Origin: a virus
IMG/VR virus record: IMGVR_UViG_3300013103_000901
Coordinates: 1 to 35,749 of that record
Strand: one strand, 5' to 3'
DNA length: 35,749 bases
The position numbers were made by a program, and so were the translations under genes. Positions 8,222 through 15,430 of the stretch are shown piece after piece; position 1 is the stretch's first letter, and every line of letters begins with the position of its first letter. Below the pieces are notes generated by a model that made no database searches, had not been told where the DNA came from, and saw only the letters and a list, made by a program, of their open reading frames with translations.

Positions 8222-10603
8222 TTAAAAGTTAACAGGTATTTCAGAGTCTGCGAAATCTGTAGAAGGATTATCTCCCTGTGAAACAGAATTTCCTGGCTTA
8301 GCACTACTTAATTCCGGTGTACTAGGCATATTAGGTGATTCTTTTCCGGCAGGTAATTCTTCTTCTACTCCTGCTCCCTCTAAAGGTAGGGCAGGTTCCT
8401 CTTCCTGGTTATAATCGATTACTATTTTTTTATTTTCAGAATCTAATTCGATATTAAGTTTTGGTGCCGCTTCTTCAAACGGTTTAGATTGATCAGATAA
8501 TTGTTCATTTAAAGCATTTTGGAGCATATCTGGATTTTCTTGCTCCTCATCCTTAGGCGAATTAATTTCCCATCCCATAGGCTCTGCTTCTACTCCTCCC
8601 GGATAACCTCCGCCTCCTCCACGTAATGCTTCCATGCCCGGTAAGTCTAATGCATATTTTTGACCCTTAGTCGTATCAAATATTTTACCATCTAGTACAT
8701 ATTGTGCCTCTGCTATTAGCTGCGGCACTACTTTTTTATCATAATGCAAGGAATGATGAAGCCTATTACTTAATAGTGGACTGTTGACGGTATTTGTAGC
8801 AATAATTGATTGTGCTATTAAATGCGCGGTATTTTGATCCATTCCAGCATGTCTTAATTCATTGGTAGCGGCATGTATAAATCTATTTTTTTCAATAGGT
8901 GATGCAAATTTTGCAGGTGAATATTTTTTAATATCAAAATGCGCAACAGTAGCTTGAATAACCTTCTGTGTCGCTAAATCTTGTTCTGTTTTTTGTGTTT
9001 CCATGGGTTTATTTTCTACAGGGGCAAATTCTTGTGTTGTAGGCGCATCCTGCTTAGTTTCCGCAGTTTCAAATAATAACCATTTACTTAATTCATTTTT
9101 GTCATCATAAGACATTGTTTGCATTAAATCTTTAGGCAAATACTTAGACATAAAAGTAGCAATAGCTCTTTTTGCCAATGCTTGTTCCAATTCTGCAGAT
9201 ATTTTTGTATTTGGCGCTATATCTTCATGTTGACTTACTGCTTGATCCAACATACCTGTTACAAAATCTAATGCCGCATCTTTAATAAAATTATATTTAT
9301 CATCAAGTATAGAAGTTTTTACTGATGCACCGATAAGTCTAGTTGGTCCAGGAGTAATTTCTGTGGGCATAGGCATTGCCGCTGGTTGTTCCTGTCCTTT
9401 TAATTTCATTAAATCCGTATCGTACACTTGTTCCGGTGCCTGCGCACCAAAATCAATTAAATAAAATTTGCCTAATTTTCTATCAAATTGTACATCGGTA
9501 ATAATTCCATTTTCTCCAGTACTTTTTCGCTGTACCTGATCGCCTATATTCATGCGACGGCCCAATTTTTGTGTCTTATCTACGTTGGACGCATTAGTCC
9601 ATGAGGCAGTGCCCCAATCATATTTAGACAAAGAATCTCCTCCAATATCTGCAGCAGGCATCGCTGTACCTGCACCTAACTCTTCTGCAGAGGGTTTCTG
9701 TTTAATTGCAGGAGGTATTTTTGCAGGATCTGTCATATTAGAAATACCACTTGTGGGTATTTTTATATCCTCTTCTGGTAAATCCGGCATCATTTCATCT
9801 TGTTCTGATGGCTTTTCAAAAGGATTAGGTGATGGTTGTTGTTGATAAACCTGCTTTATCATCTTTTCAGCGGCTTTTGCATCTTCAGGCACATTAGGAT
9901 CAGTATGTACCATGAATAAAGCTTTTTTAATAATTTCATCCTGTCTTGCGGTAAATTCTTGATCAATATTATTTTTAAATGTAATGTATTCACCGTCTCT
10001 ACTAATTTTAGTAATTCTACCGCTTATATCTTTAGCAAACATTCTAACTTCATCACCTACGTGCAACTCTTTGCTATCTGTAATAGGTGTTAAATCTTTA
10101 TTTTCTATCCATAGAGATGTACCATCATCAAAACGTAATTCTGATCGATCTGGCATAGCAGCACCTATTACACCACGTTTTCCTGCATATTTATAATTAA
10201 AAGAATGTGCTTGTCTTGGGGTAATTTCAGCAAGATCCCCCGGTTTGAGAGTATAGCCCATAACTGGTTCTATAAGACTTTGCGCTTTTTTACTCATACG
10301 AAAATCTTGTGCGCTTTTTGTAAGATTTCGAAGAATTGTATCATTGACATCTGTATAGCATACAAGCCATTTATCTCCGTCAACTTCTTCAACTGACCAA
10401 ATACGTCCGGCGTCTACATCAACGGGGCGTTGATATACGTCCCAACCTATTTTTTTAAACCCCTTTGCGTGCGCTTCTGTATAAAGTACATGGCCTTTTG
10501 CACGTAAAGAATTTCTTTTTATTTCTTTAGTTTGATTTGAAATATTATTCAGAATCTGTTGATTCTGATTCCGGATCTCGTTGTTCGTTTTCTGTGTTCG
10601 CAT
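8222..10603 (-). CDS. Large phage protein with SH3/KOW-like segments, 793 aa
   Basis: I chose ATG at 10603-10601 because GGAG (10616-10613) lies nine bases before it; an in-frame GTG at 10627 would add eight residues but has no such site. Two segments look like small SH3/KOW-type barrels: one near residues 135-180 (YAGKRGVIG through RFDDGTSLWIENKDL) and one near 345-405 (MNIGDQVQRKSTGENGIITD through YLIDFGAQAP). A third related segment (LHVGDEVRMFAKDISGRITKI) lies between 180 and 225. The middle and C-terminal parts are rich in P, Q and E, with a glycine run (RGGGGGYPGG), and look largely disordered. The gene overlaps the upstream zinc-finger gene by 59 bases. No enzyme motif was found; a structural or DNA-associated role before the terminase genes is inference. 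Confidence 0.7.
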   Translation of the reverse strand: MRTQKTNNEIRNQNQQILNNISNQTKEIKRNSLRAKGHVLYTEAHAKGFKKIGWDVYQRPVDVDAGRIWSVEEVDGDKWLVCYTDVNDTILRNLTKSAQDFRMSKKAQSLIEPVMGYTLKPGDLAEITPRQAHSFNYKYAGKRGVIGAAMPDRSELRFDDGTSLWIENKDLTPITDSKELHVGDEVRMFAKDISGRITKISRDGEYITFKNNIDQEFTARQDEIIKKALFMVHTDPNVPEDAKAAEKMIKQVYQQQPSPNPFEKPSEQDEMMPDLPEEDIKIPTSGISNMTDPAKIPPAIKQKPSAEELGAGTAMPAADIGGDSLSKYDWGTASWTNASNVDKTQKLGRRMNIGDQVQRKSTGENGIITDVQFDRKLGKFYLIDFGAQAPEQVYDTDLMKLKGQEQPAAMPMPTEITPGPTRLIGASVKTSILDDKYNFIKDAALDFVTGMLDQAVSQHEDIAPNTKISAELEQALAKRAIATFMSKYLPKDLMQTMSYDDKNELSKWLLFETAETKQDAPTTQEFAPVENKPMETQKTEQDLATQKVIQATVAHFDIKKYSPAKFASPIEKNRFIHAATNELRHAGMDQNTAHLIAQSIIATNTVNSPLLSNRLHHSLHYDKKVVPQLIAEAQYVLDGKIFDTTKGQKYALDLPGMEALRGGGGGYPGGVEAEPMGWEINSPKDEEQENPDMLQNALNEQLSDQSKPFEEAAPKLNIELDSENKKIVIDYNQEEEPALPLEGAGVEEELPAGKESPNMPSTPELSSAKPGNSVSQGDNPSTDFADSEIPVNF

Positions 10604-10727
10604 ATAAAGTTTCTCCACATTTATCACAAATTGTTATATCTTTCGTTGGATCAATGGAGACAGTATGTCCGCATTTACATATTCTAACGGATGGAATAAT
10701 TTCCGCAATCACTGCTTTTTTTAACAT
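10545..10727 (-). CDS. Small zinc-finger protein, 60 aa
   Basis: The protein has CKC near residue 18 and CDKC near residue 34, a compact four-cysteine zinc ribbon, followed by an acidic serine/glutamate tail. The start at 10727 has a strong AAGGAG site nine bases upstream. Its 3' end overlaps the 793-residue gene in another frame. It is the first gene after the GC-rich hairpin at 10783-10814, so it may open the structural and packaging transcription unit. A role as a small nucleic acid-binding or RNA polymerase-binding adaptor is possible but not shown. Confidence 0.75.
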   Translation of the reverse strand: MLKKAVIAEIIPSVRICKCGHTVSIDPTKDITICDKCGETLYANTENEQRDPESESTDSE

Positions 10728-10782
10728 AAAATCTGCTCCTTTTAAAATTCTATATTAATATAATAGCTCAGTTTATAAGAAG

Positions 10783-10814
10783 AGTCCCCGTTATGAAAAC
10801 CTATACGGGGGACT
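10783..10814 (-). terminator. GC-rich hairpin between the HTH gene and the structural block
   Basis: On the minus strand the arms AGTCCCCCGT and ACGGGGACT pair with one bulged C around a 13-base loop. The stem is strikingly GC-rich for this AT-rich genome and overlaps the stop codon of the HTH gene. The sequence after it (CTTCTTAT) is only moderately T-rich, so it may be a weak terminator, an RNA-processing site or an mRNA-stability element. The 85-base gap that holds it is the longest in the window and could also contain the promoter for the downstream block. Confidence 0.45.
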
Positions 10815-11070
10815 ATTTGGTTTCATCGATAGTGATTAGGCCTAAAAGCGTATCAGCAGAAATTTGTGCATATAAGCACAACTTTTTAAAATTAAGAAGA
10901 TTTGGATGACGACGACCTTTCAAATAATCAGCTATTTGCTGTTTACCTAAGCCCGTTATTTGCGCAATTGTATCATATTTTCTATAATATGGAGGCAATT
11001 GTTTGATGGCATTGCGTAAAATATCTGTATCTATTACCATCCATCCGTCATATTTATCAATTAATGACAT
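10813..11070 (-). CDS. HTH (Cro/CI-type) DNA-binding protein, 85 aa
   Basis: Residues 25-75 carry a helix-turn-helix of the XRE type: a scaffold helix, then IAQITGLGKQQIADYLKGRR as helix-turn-recognition helix, followed by HPNLLNFKKLCLYAQISADTLLGL, the typical packing helices of Cro/CI folds. The protein has little beyond the HTH, so it probably acts as a small dimeric repressor or activator. It sits at the end of the replication and recombination block with a hairpin over its stop codon and the structural block next, a good position for a middle/late switch. There is no sign of a cI/cro divergent pair or integrase, so lysogeny control is not supported. Confidence 0.8.
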   Translation of the reverse strand: MSLIDKYDGWMVIDTDILRNAIKQLPPYYRKYDTIAQITGLGKQQIADYLKGRRHPNLLNFKKLCLYAQISADTLLGLITIDETK

Positions 11071-11081
11071 AAAAAATTACC

Positions 11082-11576
11082 TTACTTTTCAAAAGACCAT
11101 GAAATAGCGCCCACTACGAAAACAGGCGCTTCATCAAGTAAATCCGATAGATATATCGGTAAATTGCCTAAAAATCCAACTGGCGTCCCTAAATCACGCA
11201 TTATAGGATATAATGAGTCTAATTGAGTATGATCATATACGGCTGCATTTGATATAAGTTCCATAAACATGTCTTTTGATATAAAAATAGCAATACATTT
11301 GCGCTCTTGTAAATTTAAAATCTTTTTCTGTTTAGCAATTGCATCGAATAATTTTGTATGTTTATTCAATATTTGATATAAAACAATATCCCGAATTTGT
11401 TGAATAATTACTTGCGTTTCTCGAAACTCATCTGTATCCGTAGACATTGGCGAGGTTGCCTTATTTCTATAAAAATTATAAATATATTTACCTAAAAATA
11501 ATATAACCTGGGCCAAAAATCCACCTAATATCCCAGCTATTATTAAGGTCCCGGTACTTATATATAAAGTATCCAT
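11082..11576 (-). CDS. Membrane-anchored hypothetical protein, 164 aa
   Basis: Residues 5-34 form one long hydrophobic segment (STGTLIIAGILGGFLAQVIL core) followed by the positively charged YNFYRNK, which predicts an N-terminal membrane anchor with the rest cytoplasmic. A soluble domain of about 110 residues follows, with helices around 50-90 and beta-like stretches such as CIAIFIS and PVFVVGAISWSF. I recognise no family. It lies between the Holliday-junction-like nuclease and the HTH gene. A membrane-linked role, such as tethering replication or modifying the host envelope, is conceivable but is not supported by a motif. Confidence 0.7.
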   Translation of the reverse strand: MDTLYISTGTLIIAGILGGFLAQVILFLGKYIYNFYRNKATSPMSTDTDEFRETQVIIQQIRDIVLYQILNKHTKLFDAIAKQKKILNLQERKCIAIFISKDMFMELISNAAVYDHTQLDSLYPIMRDLGTPVGFLGNLPIYLSDLLDEAPVFVVGAISWSFEK

Positions 11577-11591
11577 TTACGCCTCTTCACT

Positions 11592-12131
11592 TTAATAGTT
11601 TGTTCTTCTTTTTATTTCACTTAATAAATCTTCAGTACTTACTTGTTTTAAATCACATACAGTCGCTTCTTTCATTTCTTTTATATACCCAATAATAGCC
11701 GCAAAATGTTTCTGAGGCAGAATATAATGTATATTATTTCCAAAATGTCCGTCATACCAACAATATTTACGTAATTCTAAACTATTAGGTTTTACATGTT
11801 TAAATTTAATCGCCACAATAGACCAACTATTATTTTTTTCTGCTTCATGTAATGCTTGATCCACCCATTCTTTTTTTACAGATAAACTTTTTTCTTTTGT
11901 TCTACTTTTATGATGTTTACACTCTATTAAAATATTTTTTGGTAAAATAAGTGCTTTTGCTAACTCTAAACTGACGTCGCCTTCCAGCAAACTTTGTTGT
12001 CCAGTTTTCGTGGATAGCTTTGATTGCCCCGATCCCTCTACGCGGTAAATGTATTCTTTTTTGACGTCGGATAATATATTCCTCCAAAAATCTACTTCCG
12101 CTACTTCGAAAGTATAACCAAGATTACTCAT
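11592..12131 (-). CDS. Holliday junction resolvase-like nuclease (PD-(D/E)xK fold), 179 aa
   Basis: I start it at ATG 12131-12129, preceded by GAGGA; the in-frame ATGs further upstream lie inside the previous gene and lack a good site. The core motif is GD at residues 51-52, then 17 residues on E70-C-K72 (ILIECKHHK), the D...ExK triad of PD-(D/E)xK nucleases. The preceding RVEGSGQS resembles the R-x-x-GSG element of archaeal Hjc-type resolvases. A resolvase would clear branched replication and recombination products before packaging, fitting the nearby RecA and SbcCD genes. The gene overlaps the diphosphohydrolase gene by 8 bases. The nuclease fold is likely; the exact substrate is inferred. 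Confidence 0.65.
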   Translation of the reverse strand: MSNLGYTFEVAEVDFWRNILSDVKKEYIYRVEGSGQSKLSTKTGQQSLLEGDVSLELAKALILPKNILIECKHHKSRTKEKSLSVKKEWVDQALHEAEKNNSWSIVAIKFKHVKPNSLELRKYCWYDGHFGNNIHYILPQKHFAAIIGYIKEMKEATVCDLKQVSTEDLLSEIKRRTNY

Positions 12132-12507
12132 TATTTTTATCCTCATACATAGACGCACTATCAGTAAATCTTACATTATTAGAAGTTCTATCGTCTAGTT
12201 CAGGGTGTACGTCTTCCATTTCTCGTAAACACATGGCATTCCATACAACCGCGTCCAAATGATGTTGGCCGTCAACAGGGTCATGCGTCTCTCCTCCCCA
12301 ATATTTCCATGCATGCCGCATCATAGCAGAAAAAAGTCTACTGTATGCAATACCCTTTTCCCAGTTACGTACTCCATATTTTTTAGCTCCTACCGTAAAT
12401 AATTGTGCTAATTTTAGTAAAGGCTTCACAGGAATTAAAGAAAAATCTTCTTTACCCGCATCATATTTTATACCTGGAGTAGTTTGTTGTGTATCTTTAT
12501 TATCCAA
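12124..12507 (-). CDS. dATP/dGTP diphosphohydrolase-like protein (DUF5664, MazZ-type group)
   Basis: The body (KYDAGKEDFSLIP near residue 14, then VGAKKYGVRNWEKG, MMRHAWKYWGGE, DPVDGQHHLDAVVWNA) matches the all-helical MazG-related family named DUF5664, or dATP/dGTP diphosphohydrolase N-terminal domain. Its members pyrophosphorolyse purine dNTPs; MazZ of 2-aminoadenine phages belongs to this wider group. Conserved E, H and D residues of the metal site are present. I place the start at TTG 12507-12505, six bases after GGAG (12517-12514), overlapping the upstream zinc-finger gene's stop. A longer frame reaching 12594 lies entirely within that gene and adds residues foreign to the family. Lowering dGTP or dATP would fit a modified-nucleotide strategy. 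Which dNTP is used cannot be told. Confidence 0.82.
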   Translation of the reverse strand: MDNKDTQQTTPGIKYDAGKEDFSLIPVKPLLKLAQLFTVGAKKYGVRNWEKGIAYSRLFSAMMRHAWKYWGGETHDPVDGQHHLDAVVWNAMCLREMEDVHPELDDRTSNNVRFTDSASMYEDKNNE

Positions 12508-12712
12508 GGCGCACTCCGCATAGGGGACAACTATATTTATATCCCATAAAATTTGTAAGAGGTTCACCAGTTTCCGCATTGTATATAGTTTCAAAATCTT
12601 CTTCTAAAATTAATTCATATTCTGCAATTTCTTTTTGGCAAAAAGTACAGGTTATAAAATTACAAGTACCTAATACTTTTTGTATCTCAATTTCTTTTTT
12701 TGACATTGACAA
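12500..12712 (-). CDS. Small four-cysteine zinc-finger protein, 70 aa
   Basis: CTFC near residue 22 and CPLCGVRLG at the C-terminus form a two-knuckle zinc site. The protein appears to start at TTG 12712-12710, nine bases after GGAG; an ATG two codons later is the alternative but is 15 bases away. It overlaps the SbcC C-half gene by 26 bases and the diphosphohydrolase gene by 8, so the three are probably translationally coupled. Function unknown. It could be an adaptor for one of its neighbours, but nothing in the sequence proves a partner. Confidence 0.7.
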   Translation of the reverse strand: MSMSKKEIEIQKVLGTCNFITCTFCQKEIAEYELILEEDFETIYNAETGEPLTNFMGYKYSCPLCGVRLG

Positions 12713-13328
12713 ATGATTTATCTCCTTTCTTCTCTACCTCTATTATATTAGAGGCGTAACTAATTAAAGTATCATTATGTGTAATCATAATAATTTGTCG
12801 ATCAAATGCTTTCGCAGTTTGCATTAAAAATAGCCCAAAATTAGCAATATATTGAGCAGAAATATTTTTTCCTGGTTCGTCTAAAATTATGGGCCCATTT
12901 AATTTTAATAACTGCATAATAATTAAACGTAGTGAAATACTAATAATGTCAATTACGCCTCCTCCGTGCGCGAAAGTTAAATCACTTTCAATTCTATCTT
13001 CTTTTTCAGAAGTTAAAAAGAATACTGCTTCTGTTTGATTGCGTTTTTCTACGAATTCAATATTAAATTGAATCTGAGGGTTAGAAAAAATTGTACGAAG
13101 TCCCCGTGTAACTAATTGCTCAACCTCAATTTTAATAAAATCCCTAGATACTATATTACATTGCTCTAATAATGCTCTTACTTTATTTATTTCATATAAA
13201 GAAGAGTCTAATTTTTGTTTTTCCGCAATTTTATTTGAAAGTATTTCAGTTTTCTCGTCTTTTAACGCTTTAAGTTTAAGCGTACTCATTTTAAATTTAT
13301 TATACTTCGTTATTATTTTTTGCATCAT
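12687..13328 (-). CDS. sbcC: SbcC/Rad50-like ATPase, C-terminal half encoded as a separate gene
   Basis: The protein begins with a coiled coil of about 70 residues and then carries the C-lobe of an SMC/Rad50 ATPase. It has a signature-like segment FAHGGGVIDIISISLRL near residues 123-139, Walker B with the catalytic glutamate in GPIILDEPG, and the H-loop in IMITHND. It lacks a Walker A and so cannot be a complete ATPase. The matching N-lobe is encoded at 15414-16529. The signature departs from the usual LSGGE, with histidine where serine is normal. It starts at ATG 13328 with GAAGAG upstream, overlapping the coiled-coil gene by 29 bases. With SbcD it should form the end-processing nuclease complex (T4 gp46/gp47 counterpart). 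Confidence 0.82.
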   Translation of the reverse strand: MMQKIITKYNKFKMSTLKLKALKDEKTEILSNKIAEKQKLDSSLYEINKVRALLEQCNIVSRDFIKIEVEQLVTRGLRTIFSNPQIQFNIEFVEKRNQTEAVFFLTSEKEDRIESDLTFAHGGGVIDIISISLRLIIMQLLKLNGPIILDEPGKNISAQYIANFGLFLMQTAKAFDRQIIMITHNDTLISYASNIIEVEKKGDKSFVNVKKRN

Positions 13329-13584
13329 GTTGTAAAAGCTCTTCTATATTTACAGGTATTTTATTTTCAATTTCAATCAATTTTAATTCAATTTCATTCG
13401 ATAATTCTTTAATTTTTGTTTGTACAGTATCACCAGAAATATTATACGCTTTTAATTGCTCTATACAATTATTACGTTGTTGACGATATAAAGCTAAACG
13501 TTCCGATAAACGTACCTTATGTTCGTTTAACTTTACTATTAATTTTTCTAATTTTTGTAATCTTTCTGTTAAATCATCGTGCAT
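13300..13584 (-). CDS. Coiled-coil protein, 94 aa
   Basis: Residues 1-75 are almost entirely heptad-like and charged (for example LQKLEKLIVKLNEHKVRLSE), predicting a long coiled coil with no globular domain or cysteines. It lies between the primase TOPRIM gene (11-base overlap) and the SbcC C-half (29-base overlap). Its end runs into the coiled coil that begins the C-half in a different frame. It may therefore be a separate segment of the split Rad50 arm that packs with the two halves, or an unrelated small coil. A run of six A bases near its 3' end (13322-13317 region) is noted separately. Confidence 0.72.
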   Translation of the reverse strand: MHDDLTERLQKLEKLIVKLNEHKVRLSERLALYRQQRNNCIEQLKAYNISGDTVQTKIKELSNEIELKLIEIENKIPVNIEELLQHDAKNNNEV

Positions 13585-14230
13585 TTAATAACCTCATAAA
13601 TGATTCTTTTCCAAATTCTATGATATATGAAGCAGGATCATGTCCTTTGGGTAGAGTAATTAAAATAATTTCAGGCACGCCCACTGTTTGCAGATGTAAT
13701 TTAGCTCCATCTGCGGCAAGTATTCCTGCTGAATCTGCATCAAATACTACGTATACTTTTTTAGCATATCTAGCTAATAAGGAAGCTGCATCTACTTTAA
13801 AGGCGCCTGTACCCGAAGAAGCGACTACATTTATAATGCCTATTTGGGATAACATAATTACATCTAATTGTCCTTCTACTAAAATAGCTTCCTGTTTTTT
13901 AAAAATGTCTAATTTAGCTAAATTATAATTATATAAAATACGACTTTTTTTATAATATATAGATTCTTTTACATTTCTATATTTAGGAGATTGCTCTGGA
14001 GAAATAGCCCTACCCGTCCAGCCTACCGTTGTTCCATGCGCATCCCAAATAGGAAAAATTAACCTATCTACAAATTCGGGTGCGTGTTGCGAATTAGGCG
14101 GACAATAACCTAATTTAAATTTAATTACAGATTCTTTAGAAATTTTACGCATTTTAGCATAATTTTTTACTTTATCGGACTGTTTAAAACAGCTATGATA
14201 ATAATCGATAATTGTATTTATATTACTCAT
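13574..14230 (-). CDS. DNA primase catalytic (TOPRIM) half, 218 aa
   Basis: This is the RNA-polymerizing core of a DnaG-type primase. The N-terminal subdomain is seen in VDRLIFPIWDAHGTTVGWTG and KYRNVKES, and the TOPRIM fold in ILVEGQLDV (E119) and VVFDADSAG (D164, D166), the metal-binding acidic residues. The CHC2 zinc domain that normally opens DnaG is absent here and is instead encoded at 30041-30718. There is no helicase-binding C-terminal domain. It overlaps the SbcD gene by 8 bases (ATG at 14230). Primer synthesis for the DnaB replisome is expected once both halves combine. The TOPRIM assignment is firm; the two-protein primase is inferred. Confidence 0.88.
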   Translation of the reverse strand: MSNINTIIDYYHSCFKQSDKVKNYAKMRKISKESVIKFKLGYCPPNSQHAPEFVDRLIFPIWDAHGTTVGWTGRAISPEQSPKYRNVKESIYYKKSRILYNYNLAKLDIFKKQEAILVEGQLDVIMLSQIGIINVVASSGTGAFKVDAASLLARYAKKVYVVFDADSAGILAADGAKLHLQTVGVPEIILITLPKGHDPASYIIEFGKESFMRLLNAR

Positions 14231-15131
14231 TCTCTATGTACTCTATAGCGCGTTTAATAATAGATAAAGGCATATTCTTTTCTTTACCTACTGCTAAAAT
14301 TAATTCTTTTAAATTTACTTGCCCAAATGTGTTTACTTTATCTTTTAGACAAGCTATAAAAGTCTGTATATCTACAACTGTTTTGGGATCTTCTATAGTT
14401 TTAGTTATAAAAGGATTTGCTTGTACTTGAAAAGGTATAAATTTATAAGTACGTTTATTTGAATCAATGTACAAAAACCCAGGATCATATTTTCGCTCTG
14501 TGCGCTCTACCCTGCCCATTGATCCTATATTTAAAATAGTAGAACCGCTAACGTCATACGGACCAAATCCCGGGTGATAGTGTCCCGTAAGTACCAGATC
14601 TGCTTCAGTTTGAATTTGTGAATACAATGTATATTTGCCAAAATAAGGCTTTTCAGTAATCATGCCATGACATAATTGAATCATATAACCCTTTGCGGGC
14701 TTTTTTTTAAAATAATCAATTTTAGGCGATTCATCTAAATCGTAAGAATGCGACACTCCAGTTACCCAAAATTTATCAGTAAGTTGTACTGTATTATCTA
14801 TTAATTGTACAATATTAGATGCGATTAACGTGCCTAATGCTGTACGAGATATAGTAGAATCATTGTATGCAAACTTATCATGCGAACCTGTTACACTGTA
14901 AATTGGTATATCCCAAGAAGCGAATAATTTTATATATTTATTAACTACTCCCGTAGAAGGATCAGGTATATCAAATAAATCACCGCCATTTAATGCTGCT
15001 TCGACCTTATTTTTTTGTATAAAAGAAGTTAATTGGGCAAATTTATCCCACAATGCACGCGCATAATCATCTATACGACTTTTGGGGGTACCTCCTCGGA
15101 TATGTGCATCTGTAAAATATACTAATTTCAC
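14223..15131 (-). CDS. sbcD: SbcD/Mre11-like nuclease subunit (T4 gp47-like), 302 aa
   Basis: The calcineurin-like phosphoesterase motifs are present in order: DAH (residues 8-10), GGDLFD (49-54), GSHD (82-85, where GNHD is usual), LCHGMI and LTGHYHPGF. These bind the two metal ions that cleave DNA ends and hairpins. A cap region of about 90 residues follows, as in Mre11/SbcD. It sits between the two SbcC halves, which would supply the ATPase of the complex. The Asn-to-Ser change in GSHD is unusual because the asparagine normally helps bind metal, but the other metal ligands are intact. Likely roles are recombination-dependent replication and host DNA degradation. Confidence 0.9.
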   Translation of the reverse strand: MKLVYFTDAHIRGGTPKSRIDDYARALWDKFAQLTSFIQKNKVEAALNGGDLFDIPDPSTGVVNKYIKLFASWDIPIYSVTGSHDKFAYNDSTISRTALGTLIASNIVQLIDNTVQLTDKFWVTGVSHSYDLDESPKIDYFKKKPAKGYMIQLCHGMITEKPYFGKYTLYSQIQTEADLVLTGHYHPGFGPYDVSGSTILNIGSMGRVERTERKYDPGFLYIDSNKRTYKFIPFQVQANPFITKTIEDPKTVVDIQTFIACLKDKVNTFGQVNLKELILAVGKEKNMPLSIIKRAIEYIENE

Positions 15132-15136
15132 TTAAT

Positions 15137-15430
15137 TTACTTAATTTTACGCCGGTTTATCTTAGTAGTCCCTAATGTGTGCTGTGTATTGCATATTTGT
15201 TGTATCATATTTTGCATACTATCACATCTAACCTGTAAATTTTCTATGTCTTGCCGCATTATTTGTGTTTCGTCTAAAGCATTTATTTTATGTCCTAATA
15301 ACCCGTTTACCGTGTAATCTAACTCTTGTATTTTATCATATACATCGATAAAAAAATTCTGTAATTCAAGCGGAGTGATTTTATCATTTTTATTTTTATC
15401 TTTATTCTTATTTTTACTCTTGCTTGCCAT
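15137..15430 (-). CDS. Small hypothetical protein with lysine-rich N-terminus, 97 aa
   Basis: The first 17 residues are a lysine/asparagine-rich tail (KNKNKDKNKNDK), followed by helices with a coiled-coil tendency (residues 30-80). I recognise no family. AGAGGA precedes the ATG at 15430. The gene starts inside the last codons of the SbcC N-half (17-base overlap) and ends five bases before SbcD. Its place between the two makes it a candidate accessory piece of the SbcCD-like complex, but no motif supports this. Confidence 0.7.
   Translation of the reverse strand: MASKSKNKNKDKNKNDKITPLELQNFFIDVYDKIQELDYTVNGLLGHKINALDETQIMRQDIENLQVRCDSMQNMIQQICNTQHTLGTTKINRRKIK

Noticed and set aside
10603-10627. 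GTG at 10627 as the start of the large SH3-like protein
   Set aside because: The ATG at 10603 has GGAG at good spacing; the GTG does not.
12124-12594. Long form of the DUF5664 gene
   Set aside because: Its first 29 codons lie inside the zinc-finger gene and are unlike the family; the TTG at 12507 with GGAG fits better.
13300-13328. Programmed -1 frameshift at the A-run joining the coiled-coil protein to the SbcC C-half
   Set aside because: A -1 slip at A-AAA-AAT would lead directly to a TAA stop; only a +1 shift would join the frames, so I keep it as a weak possibility, not a call.
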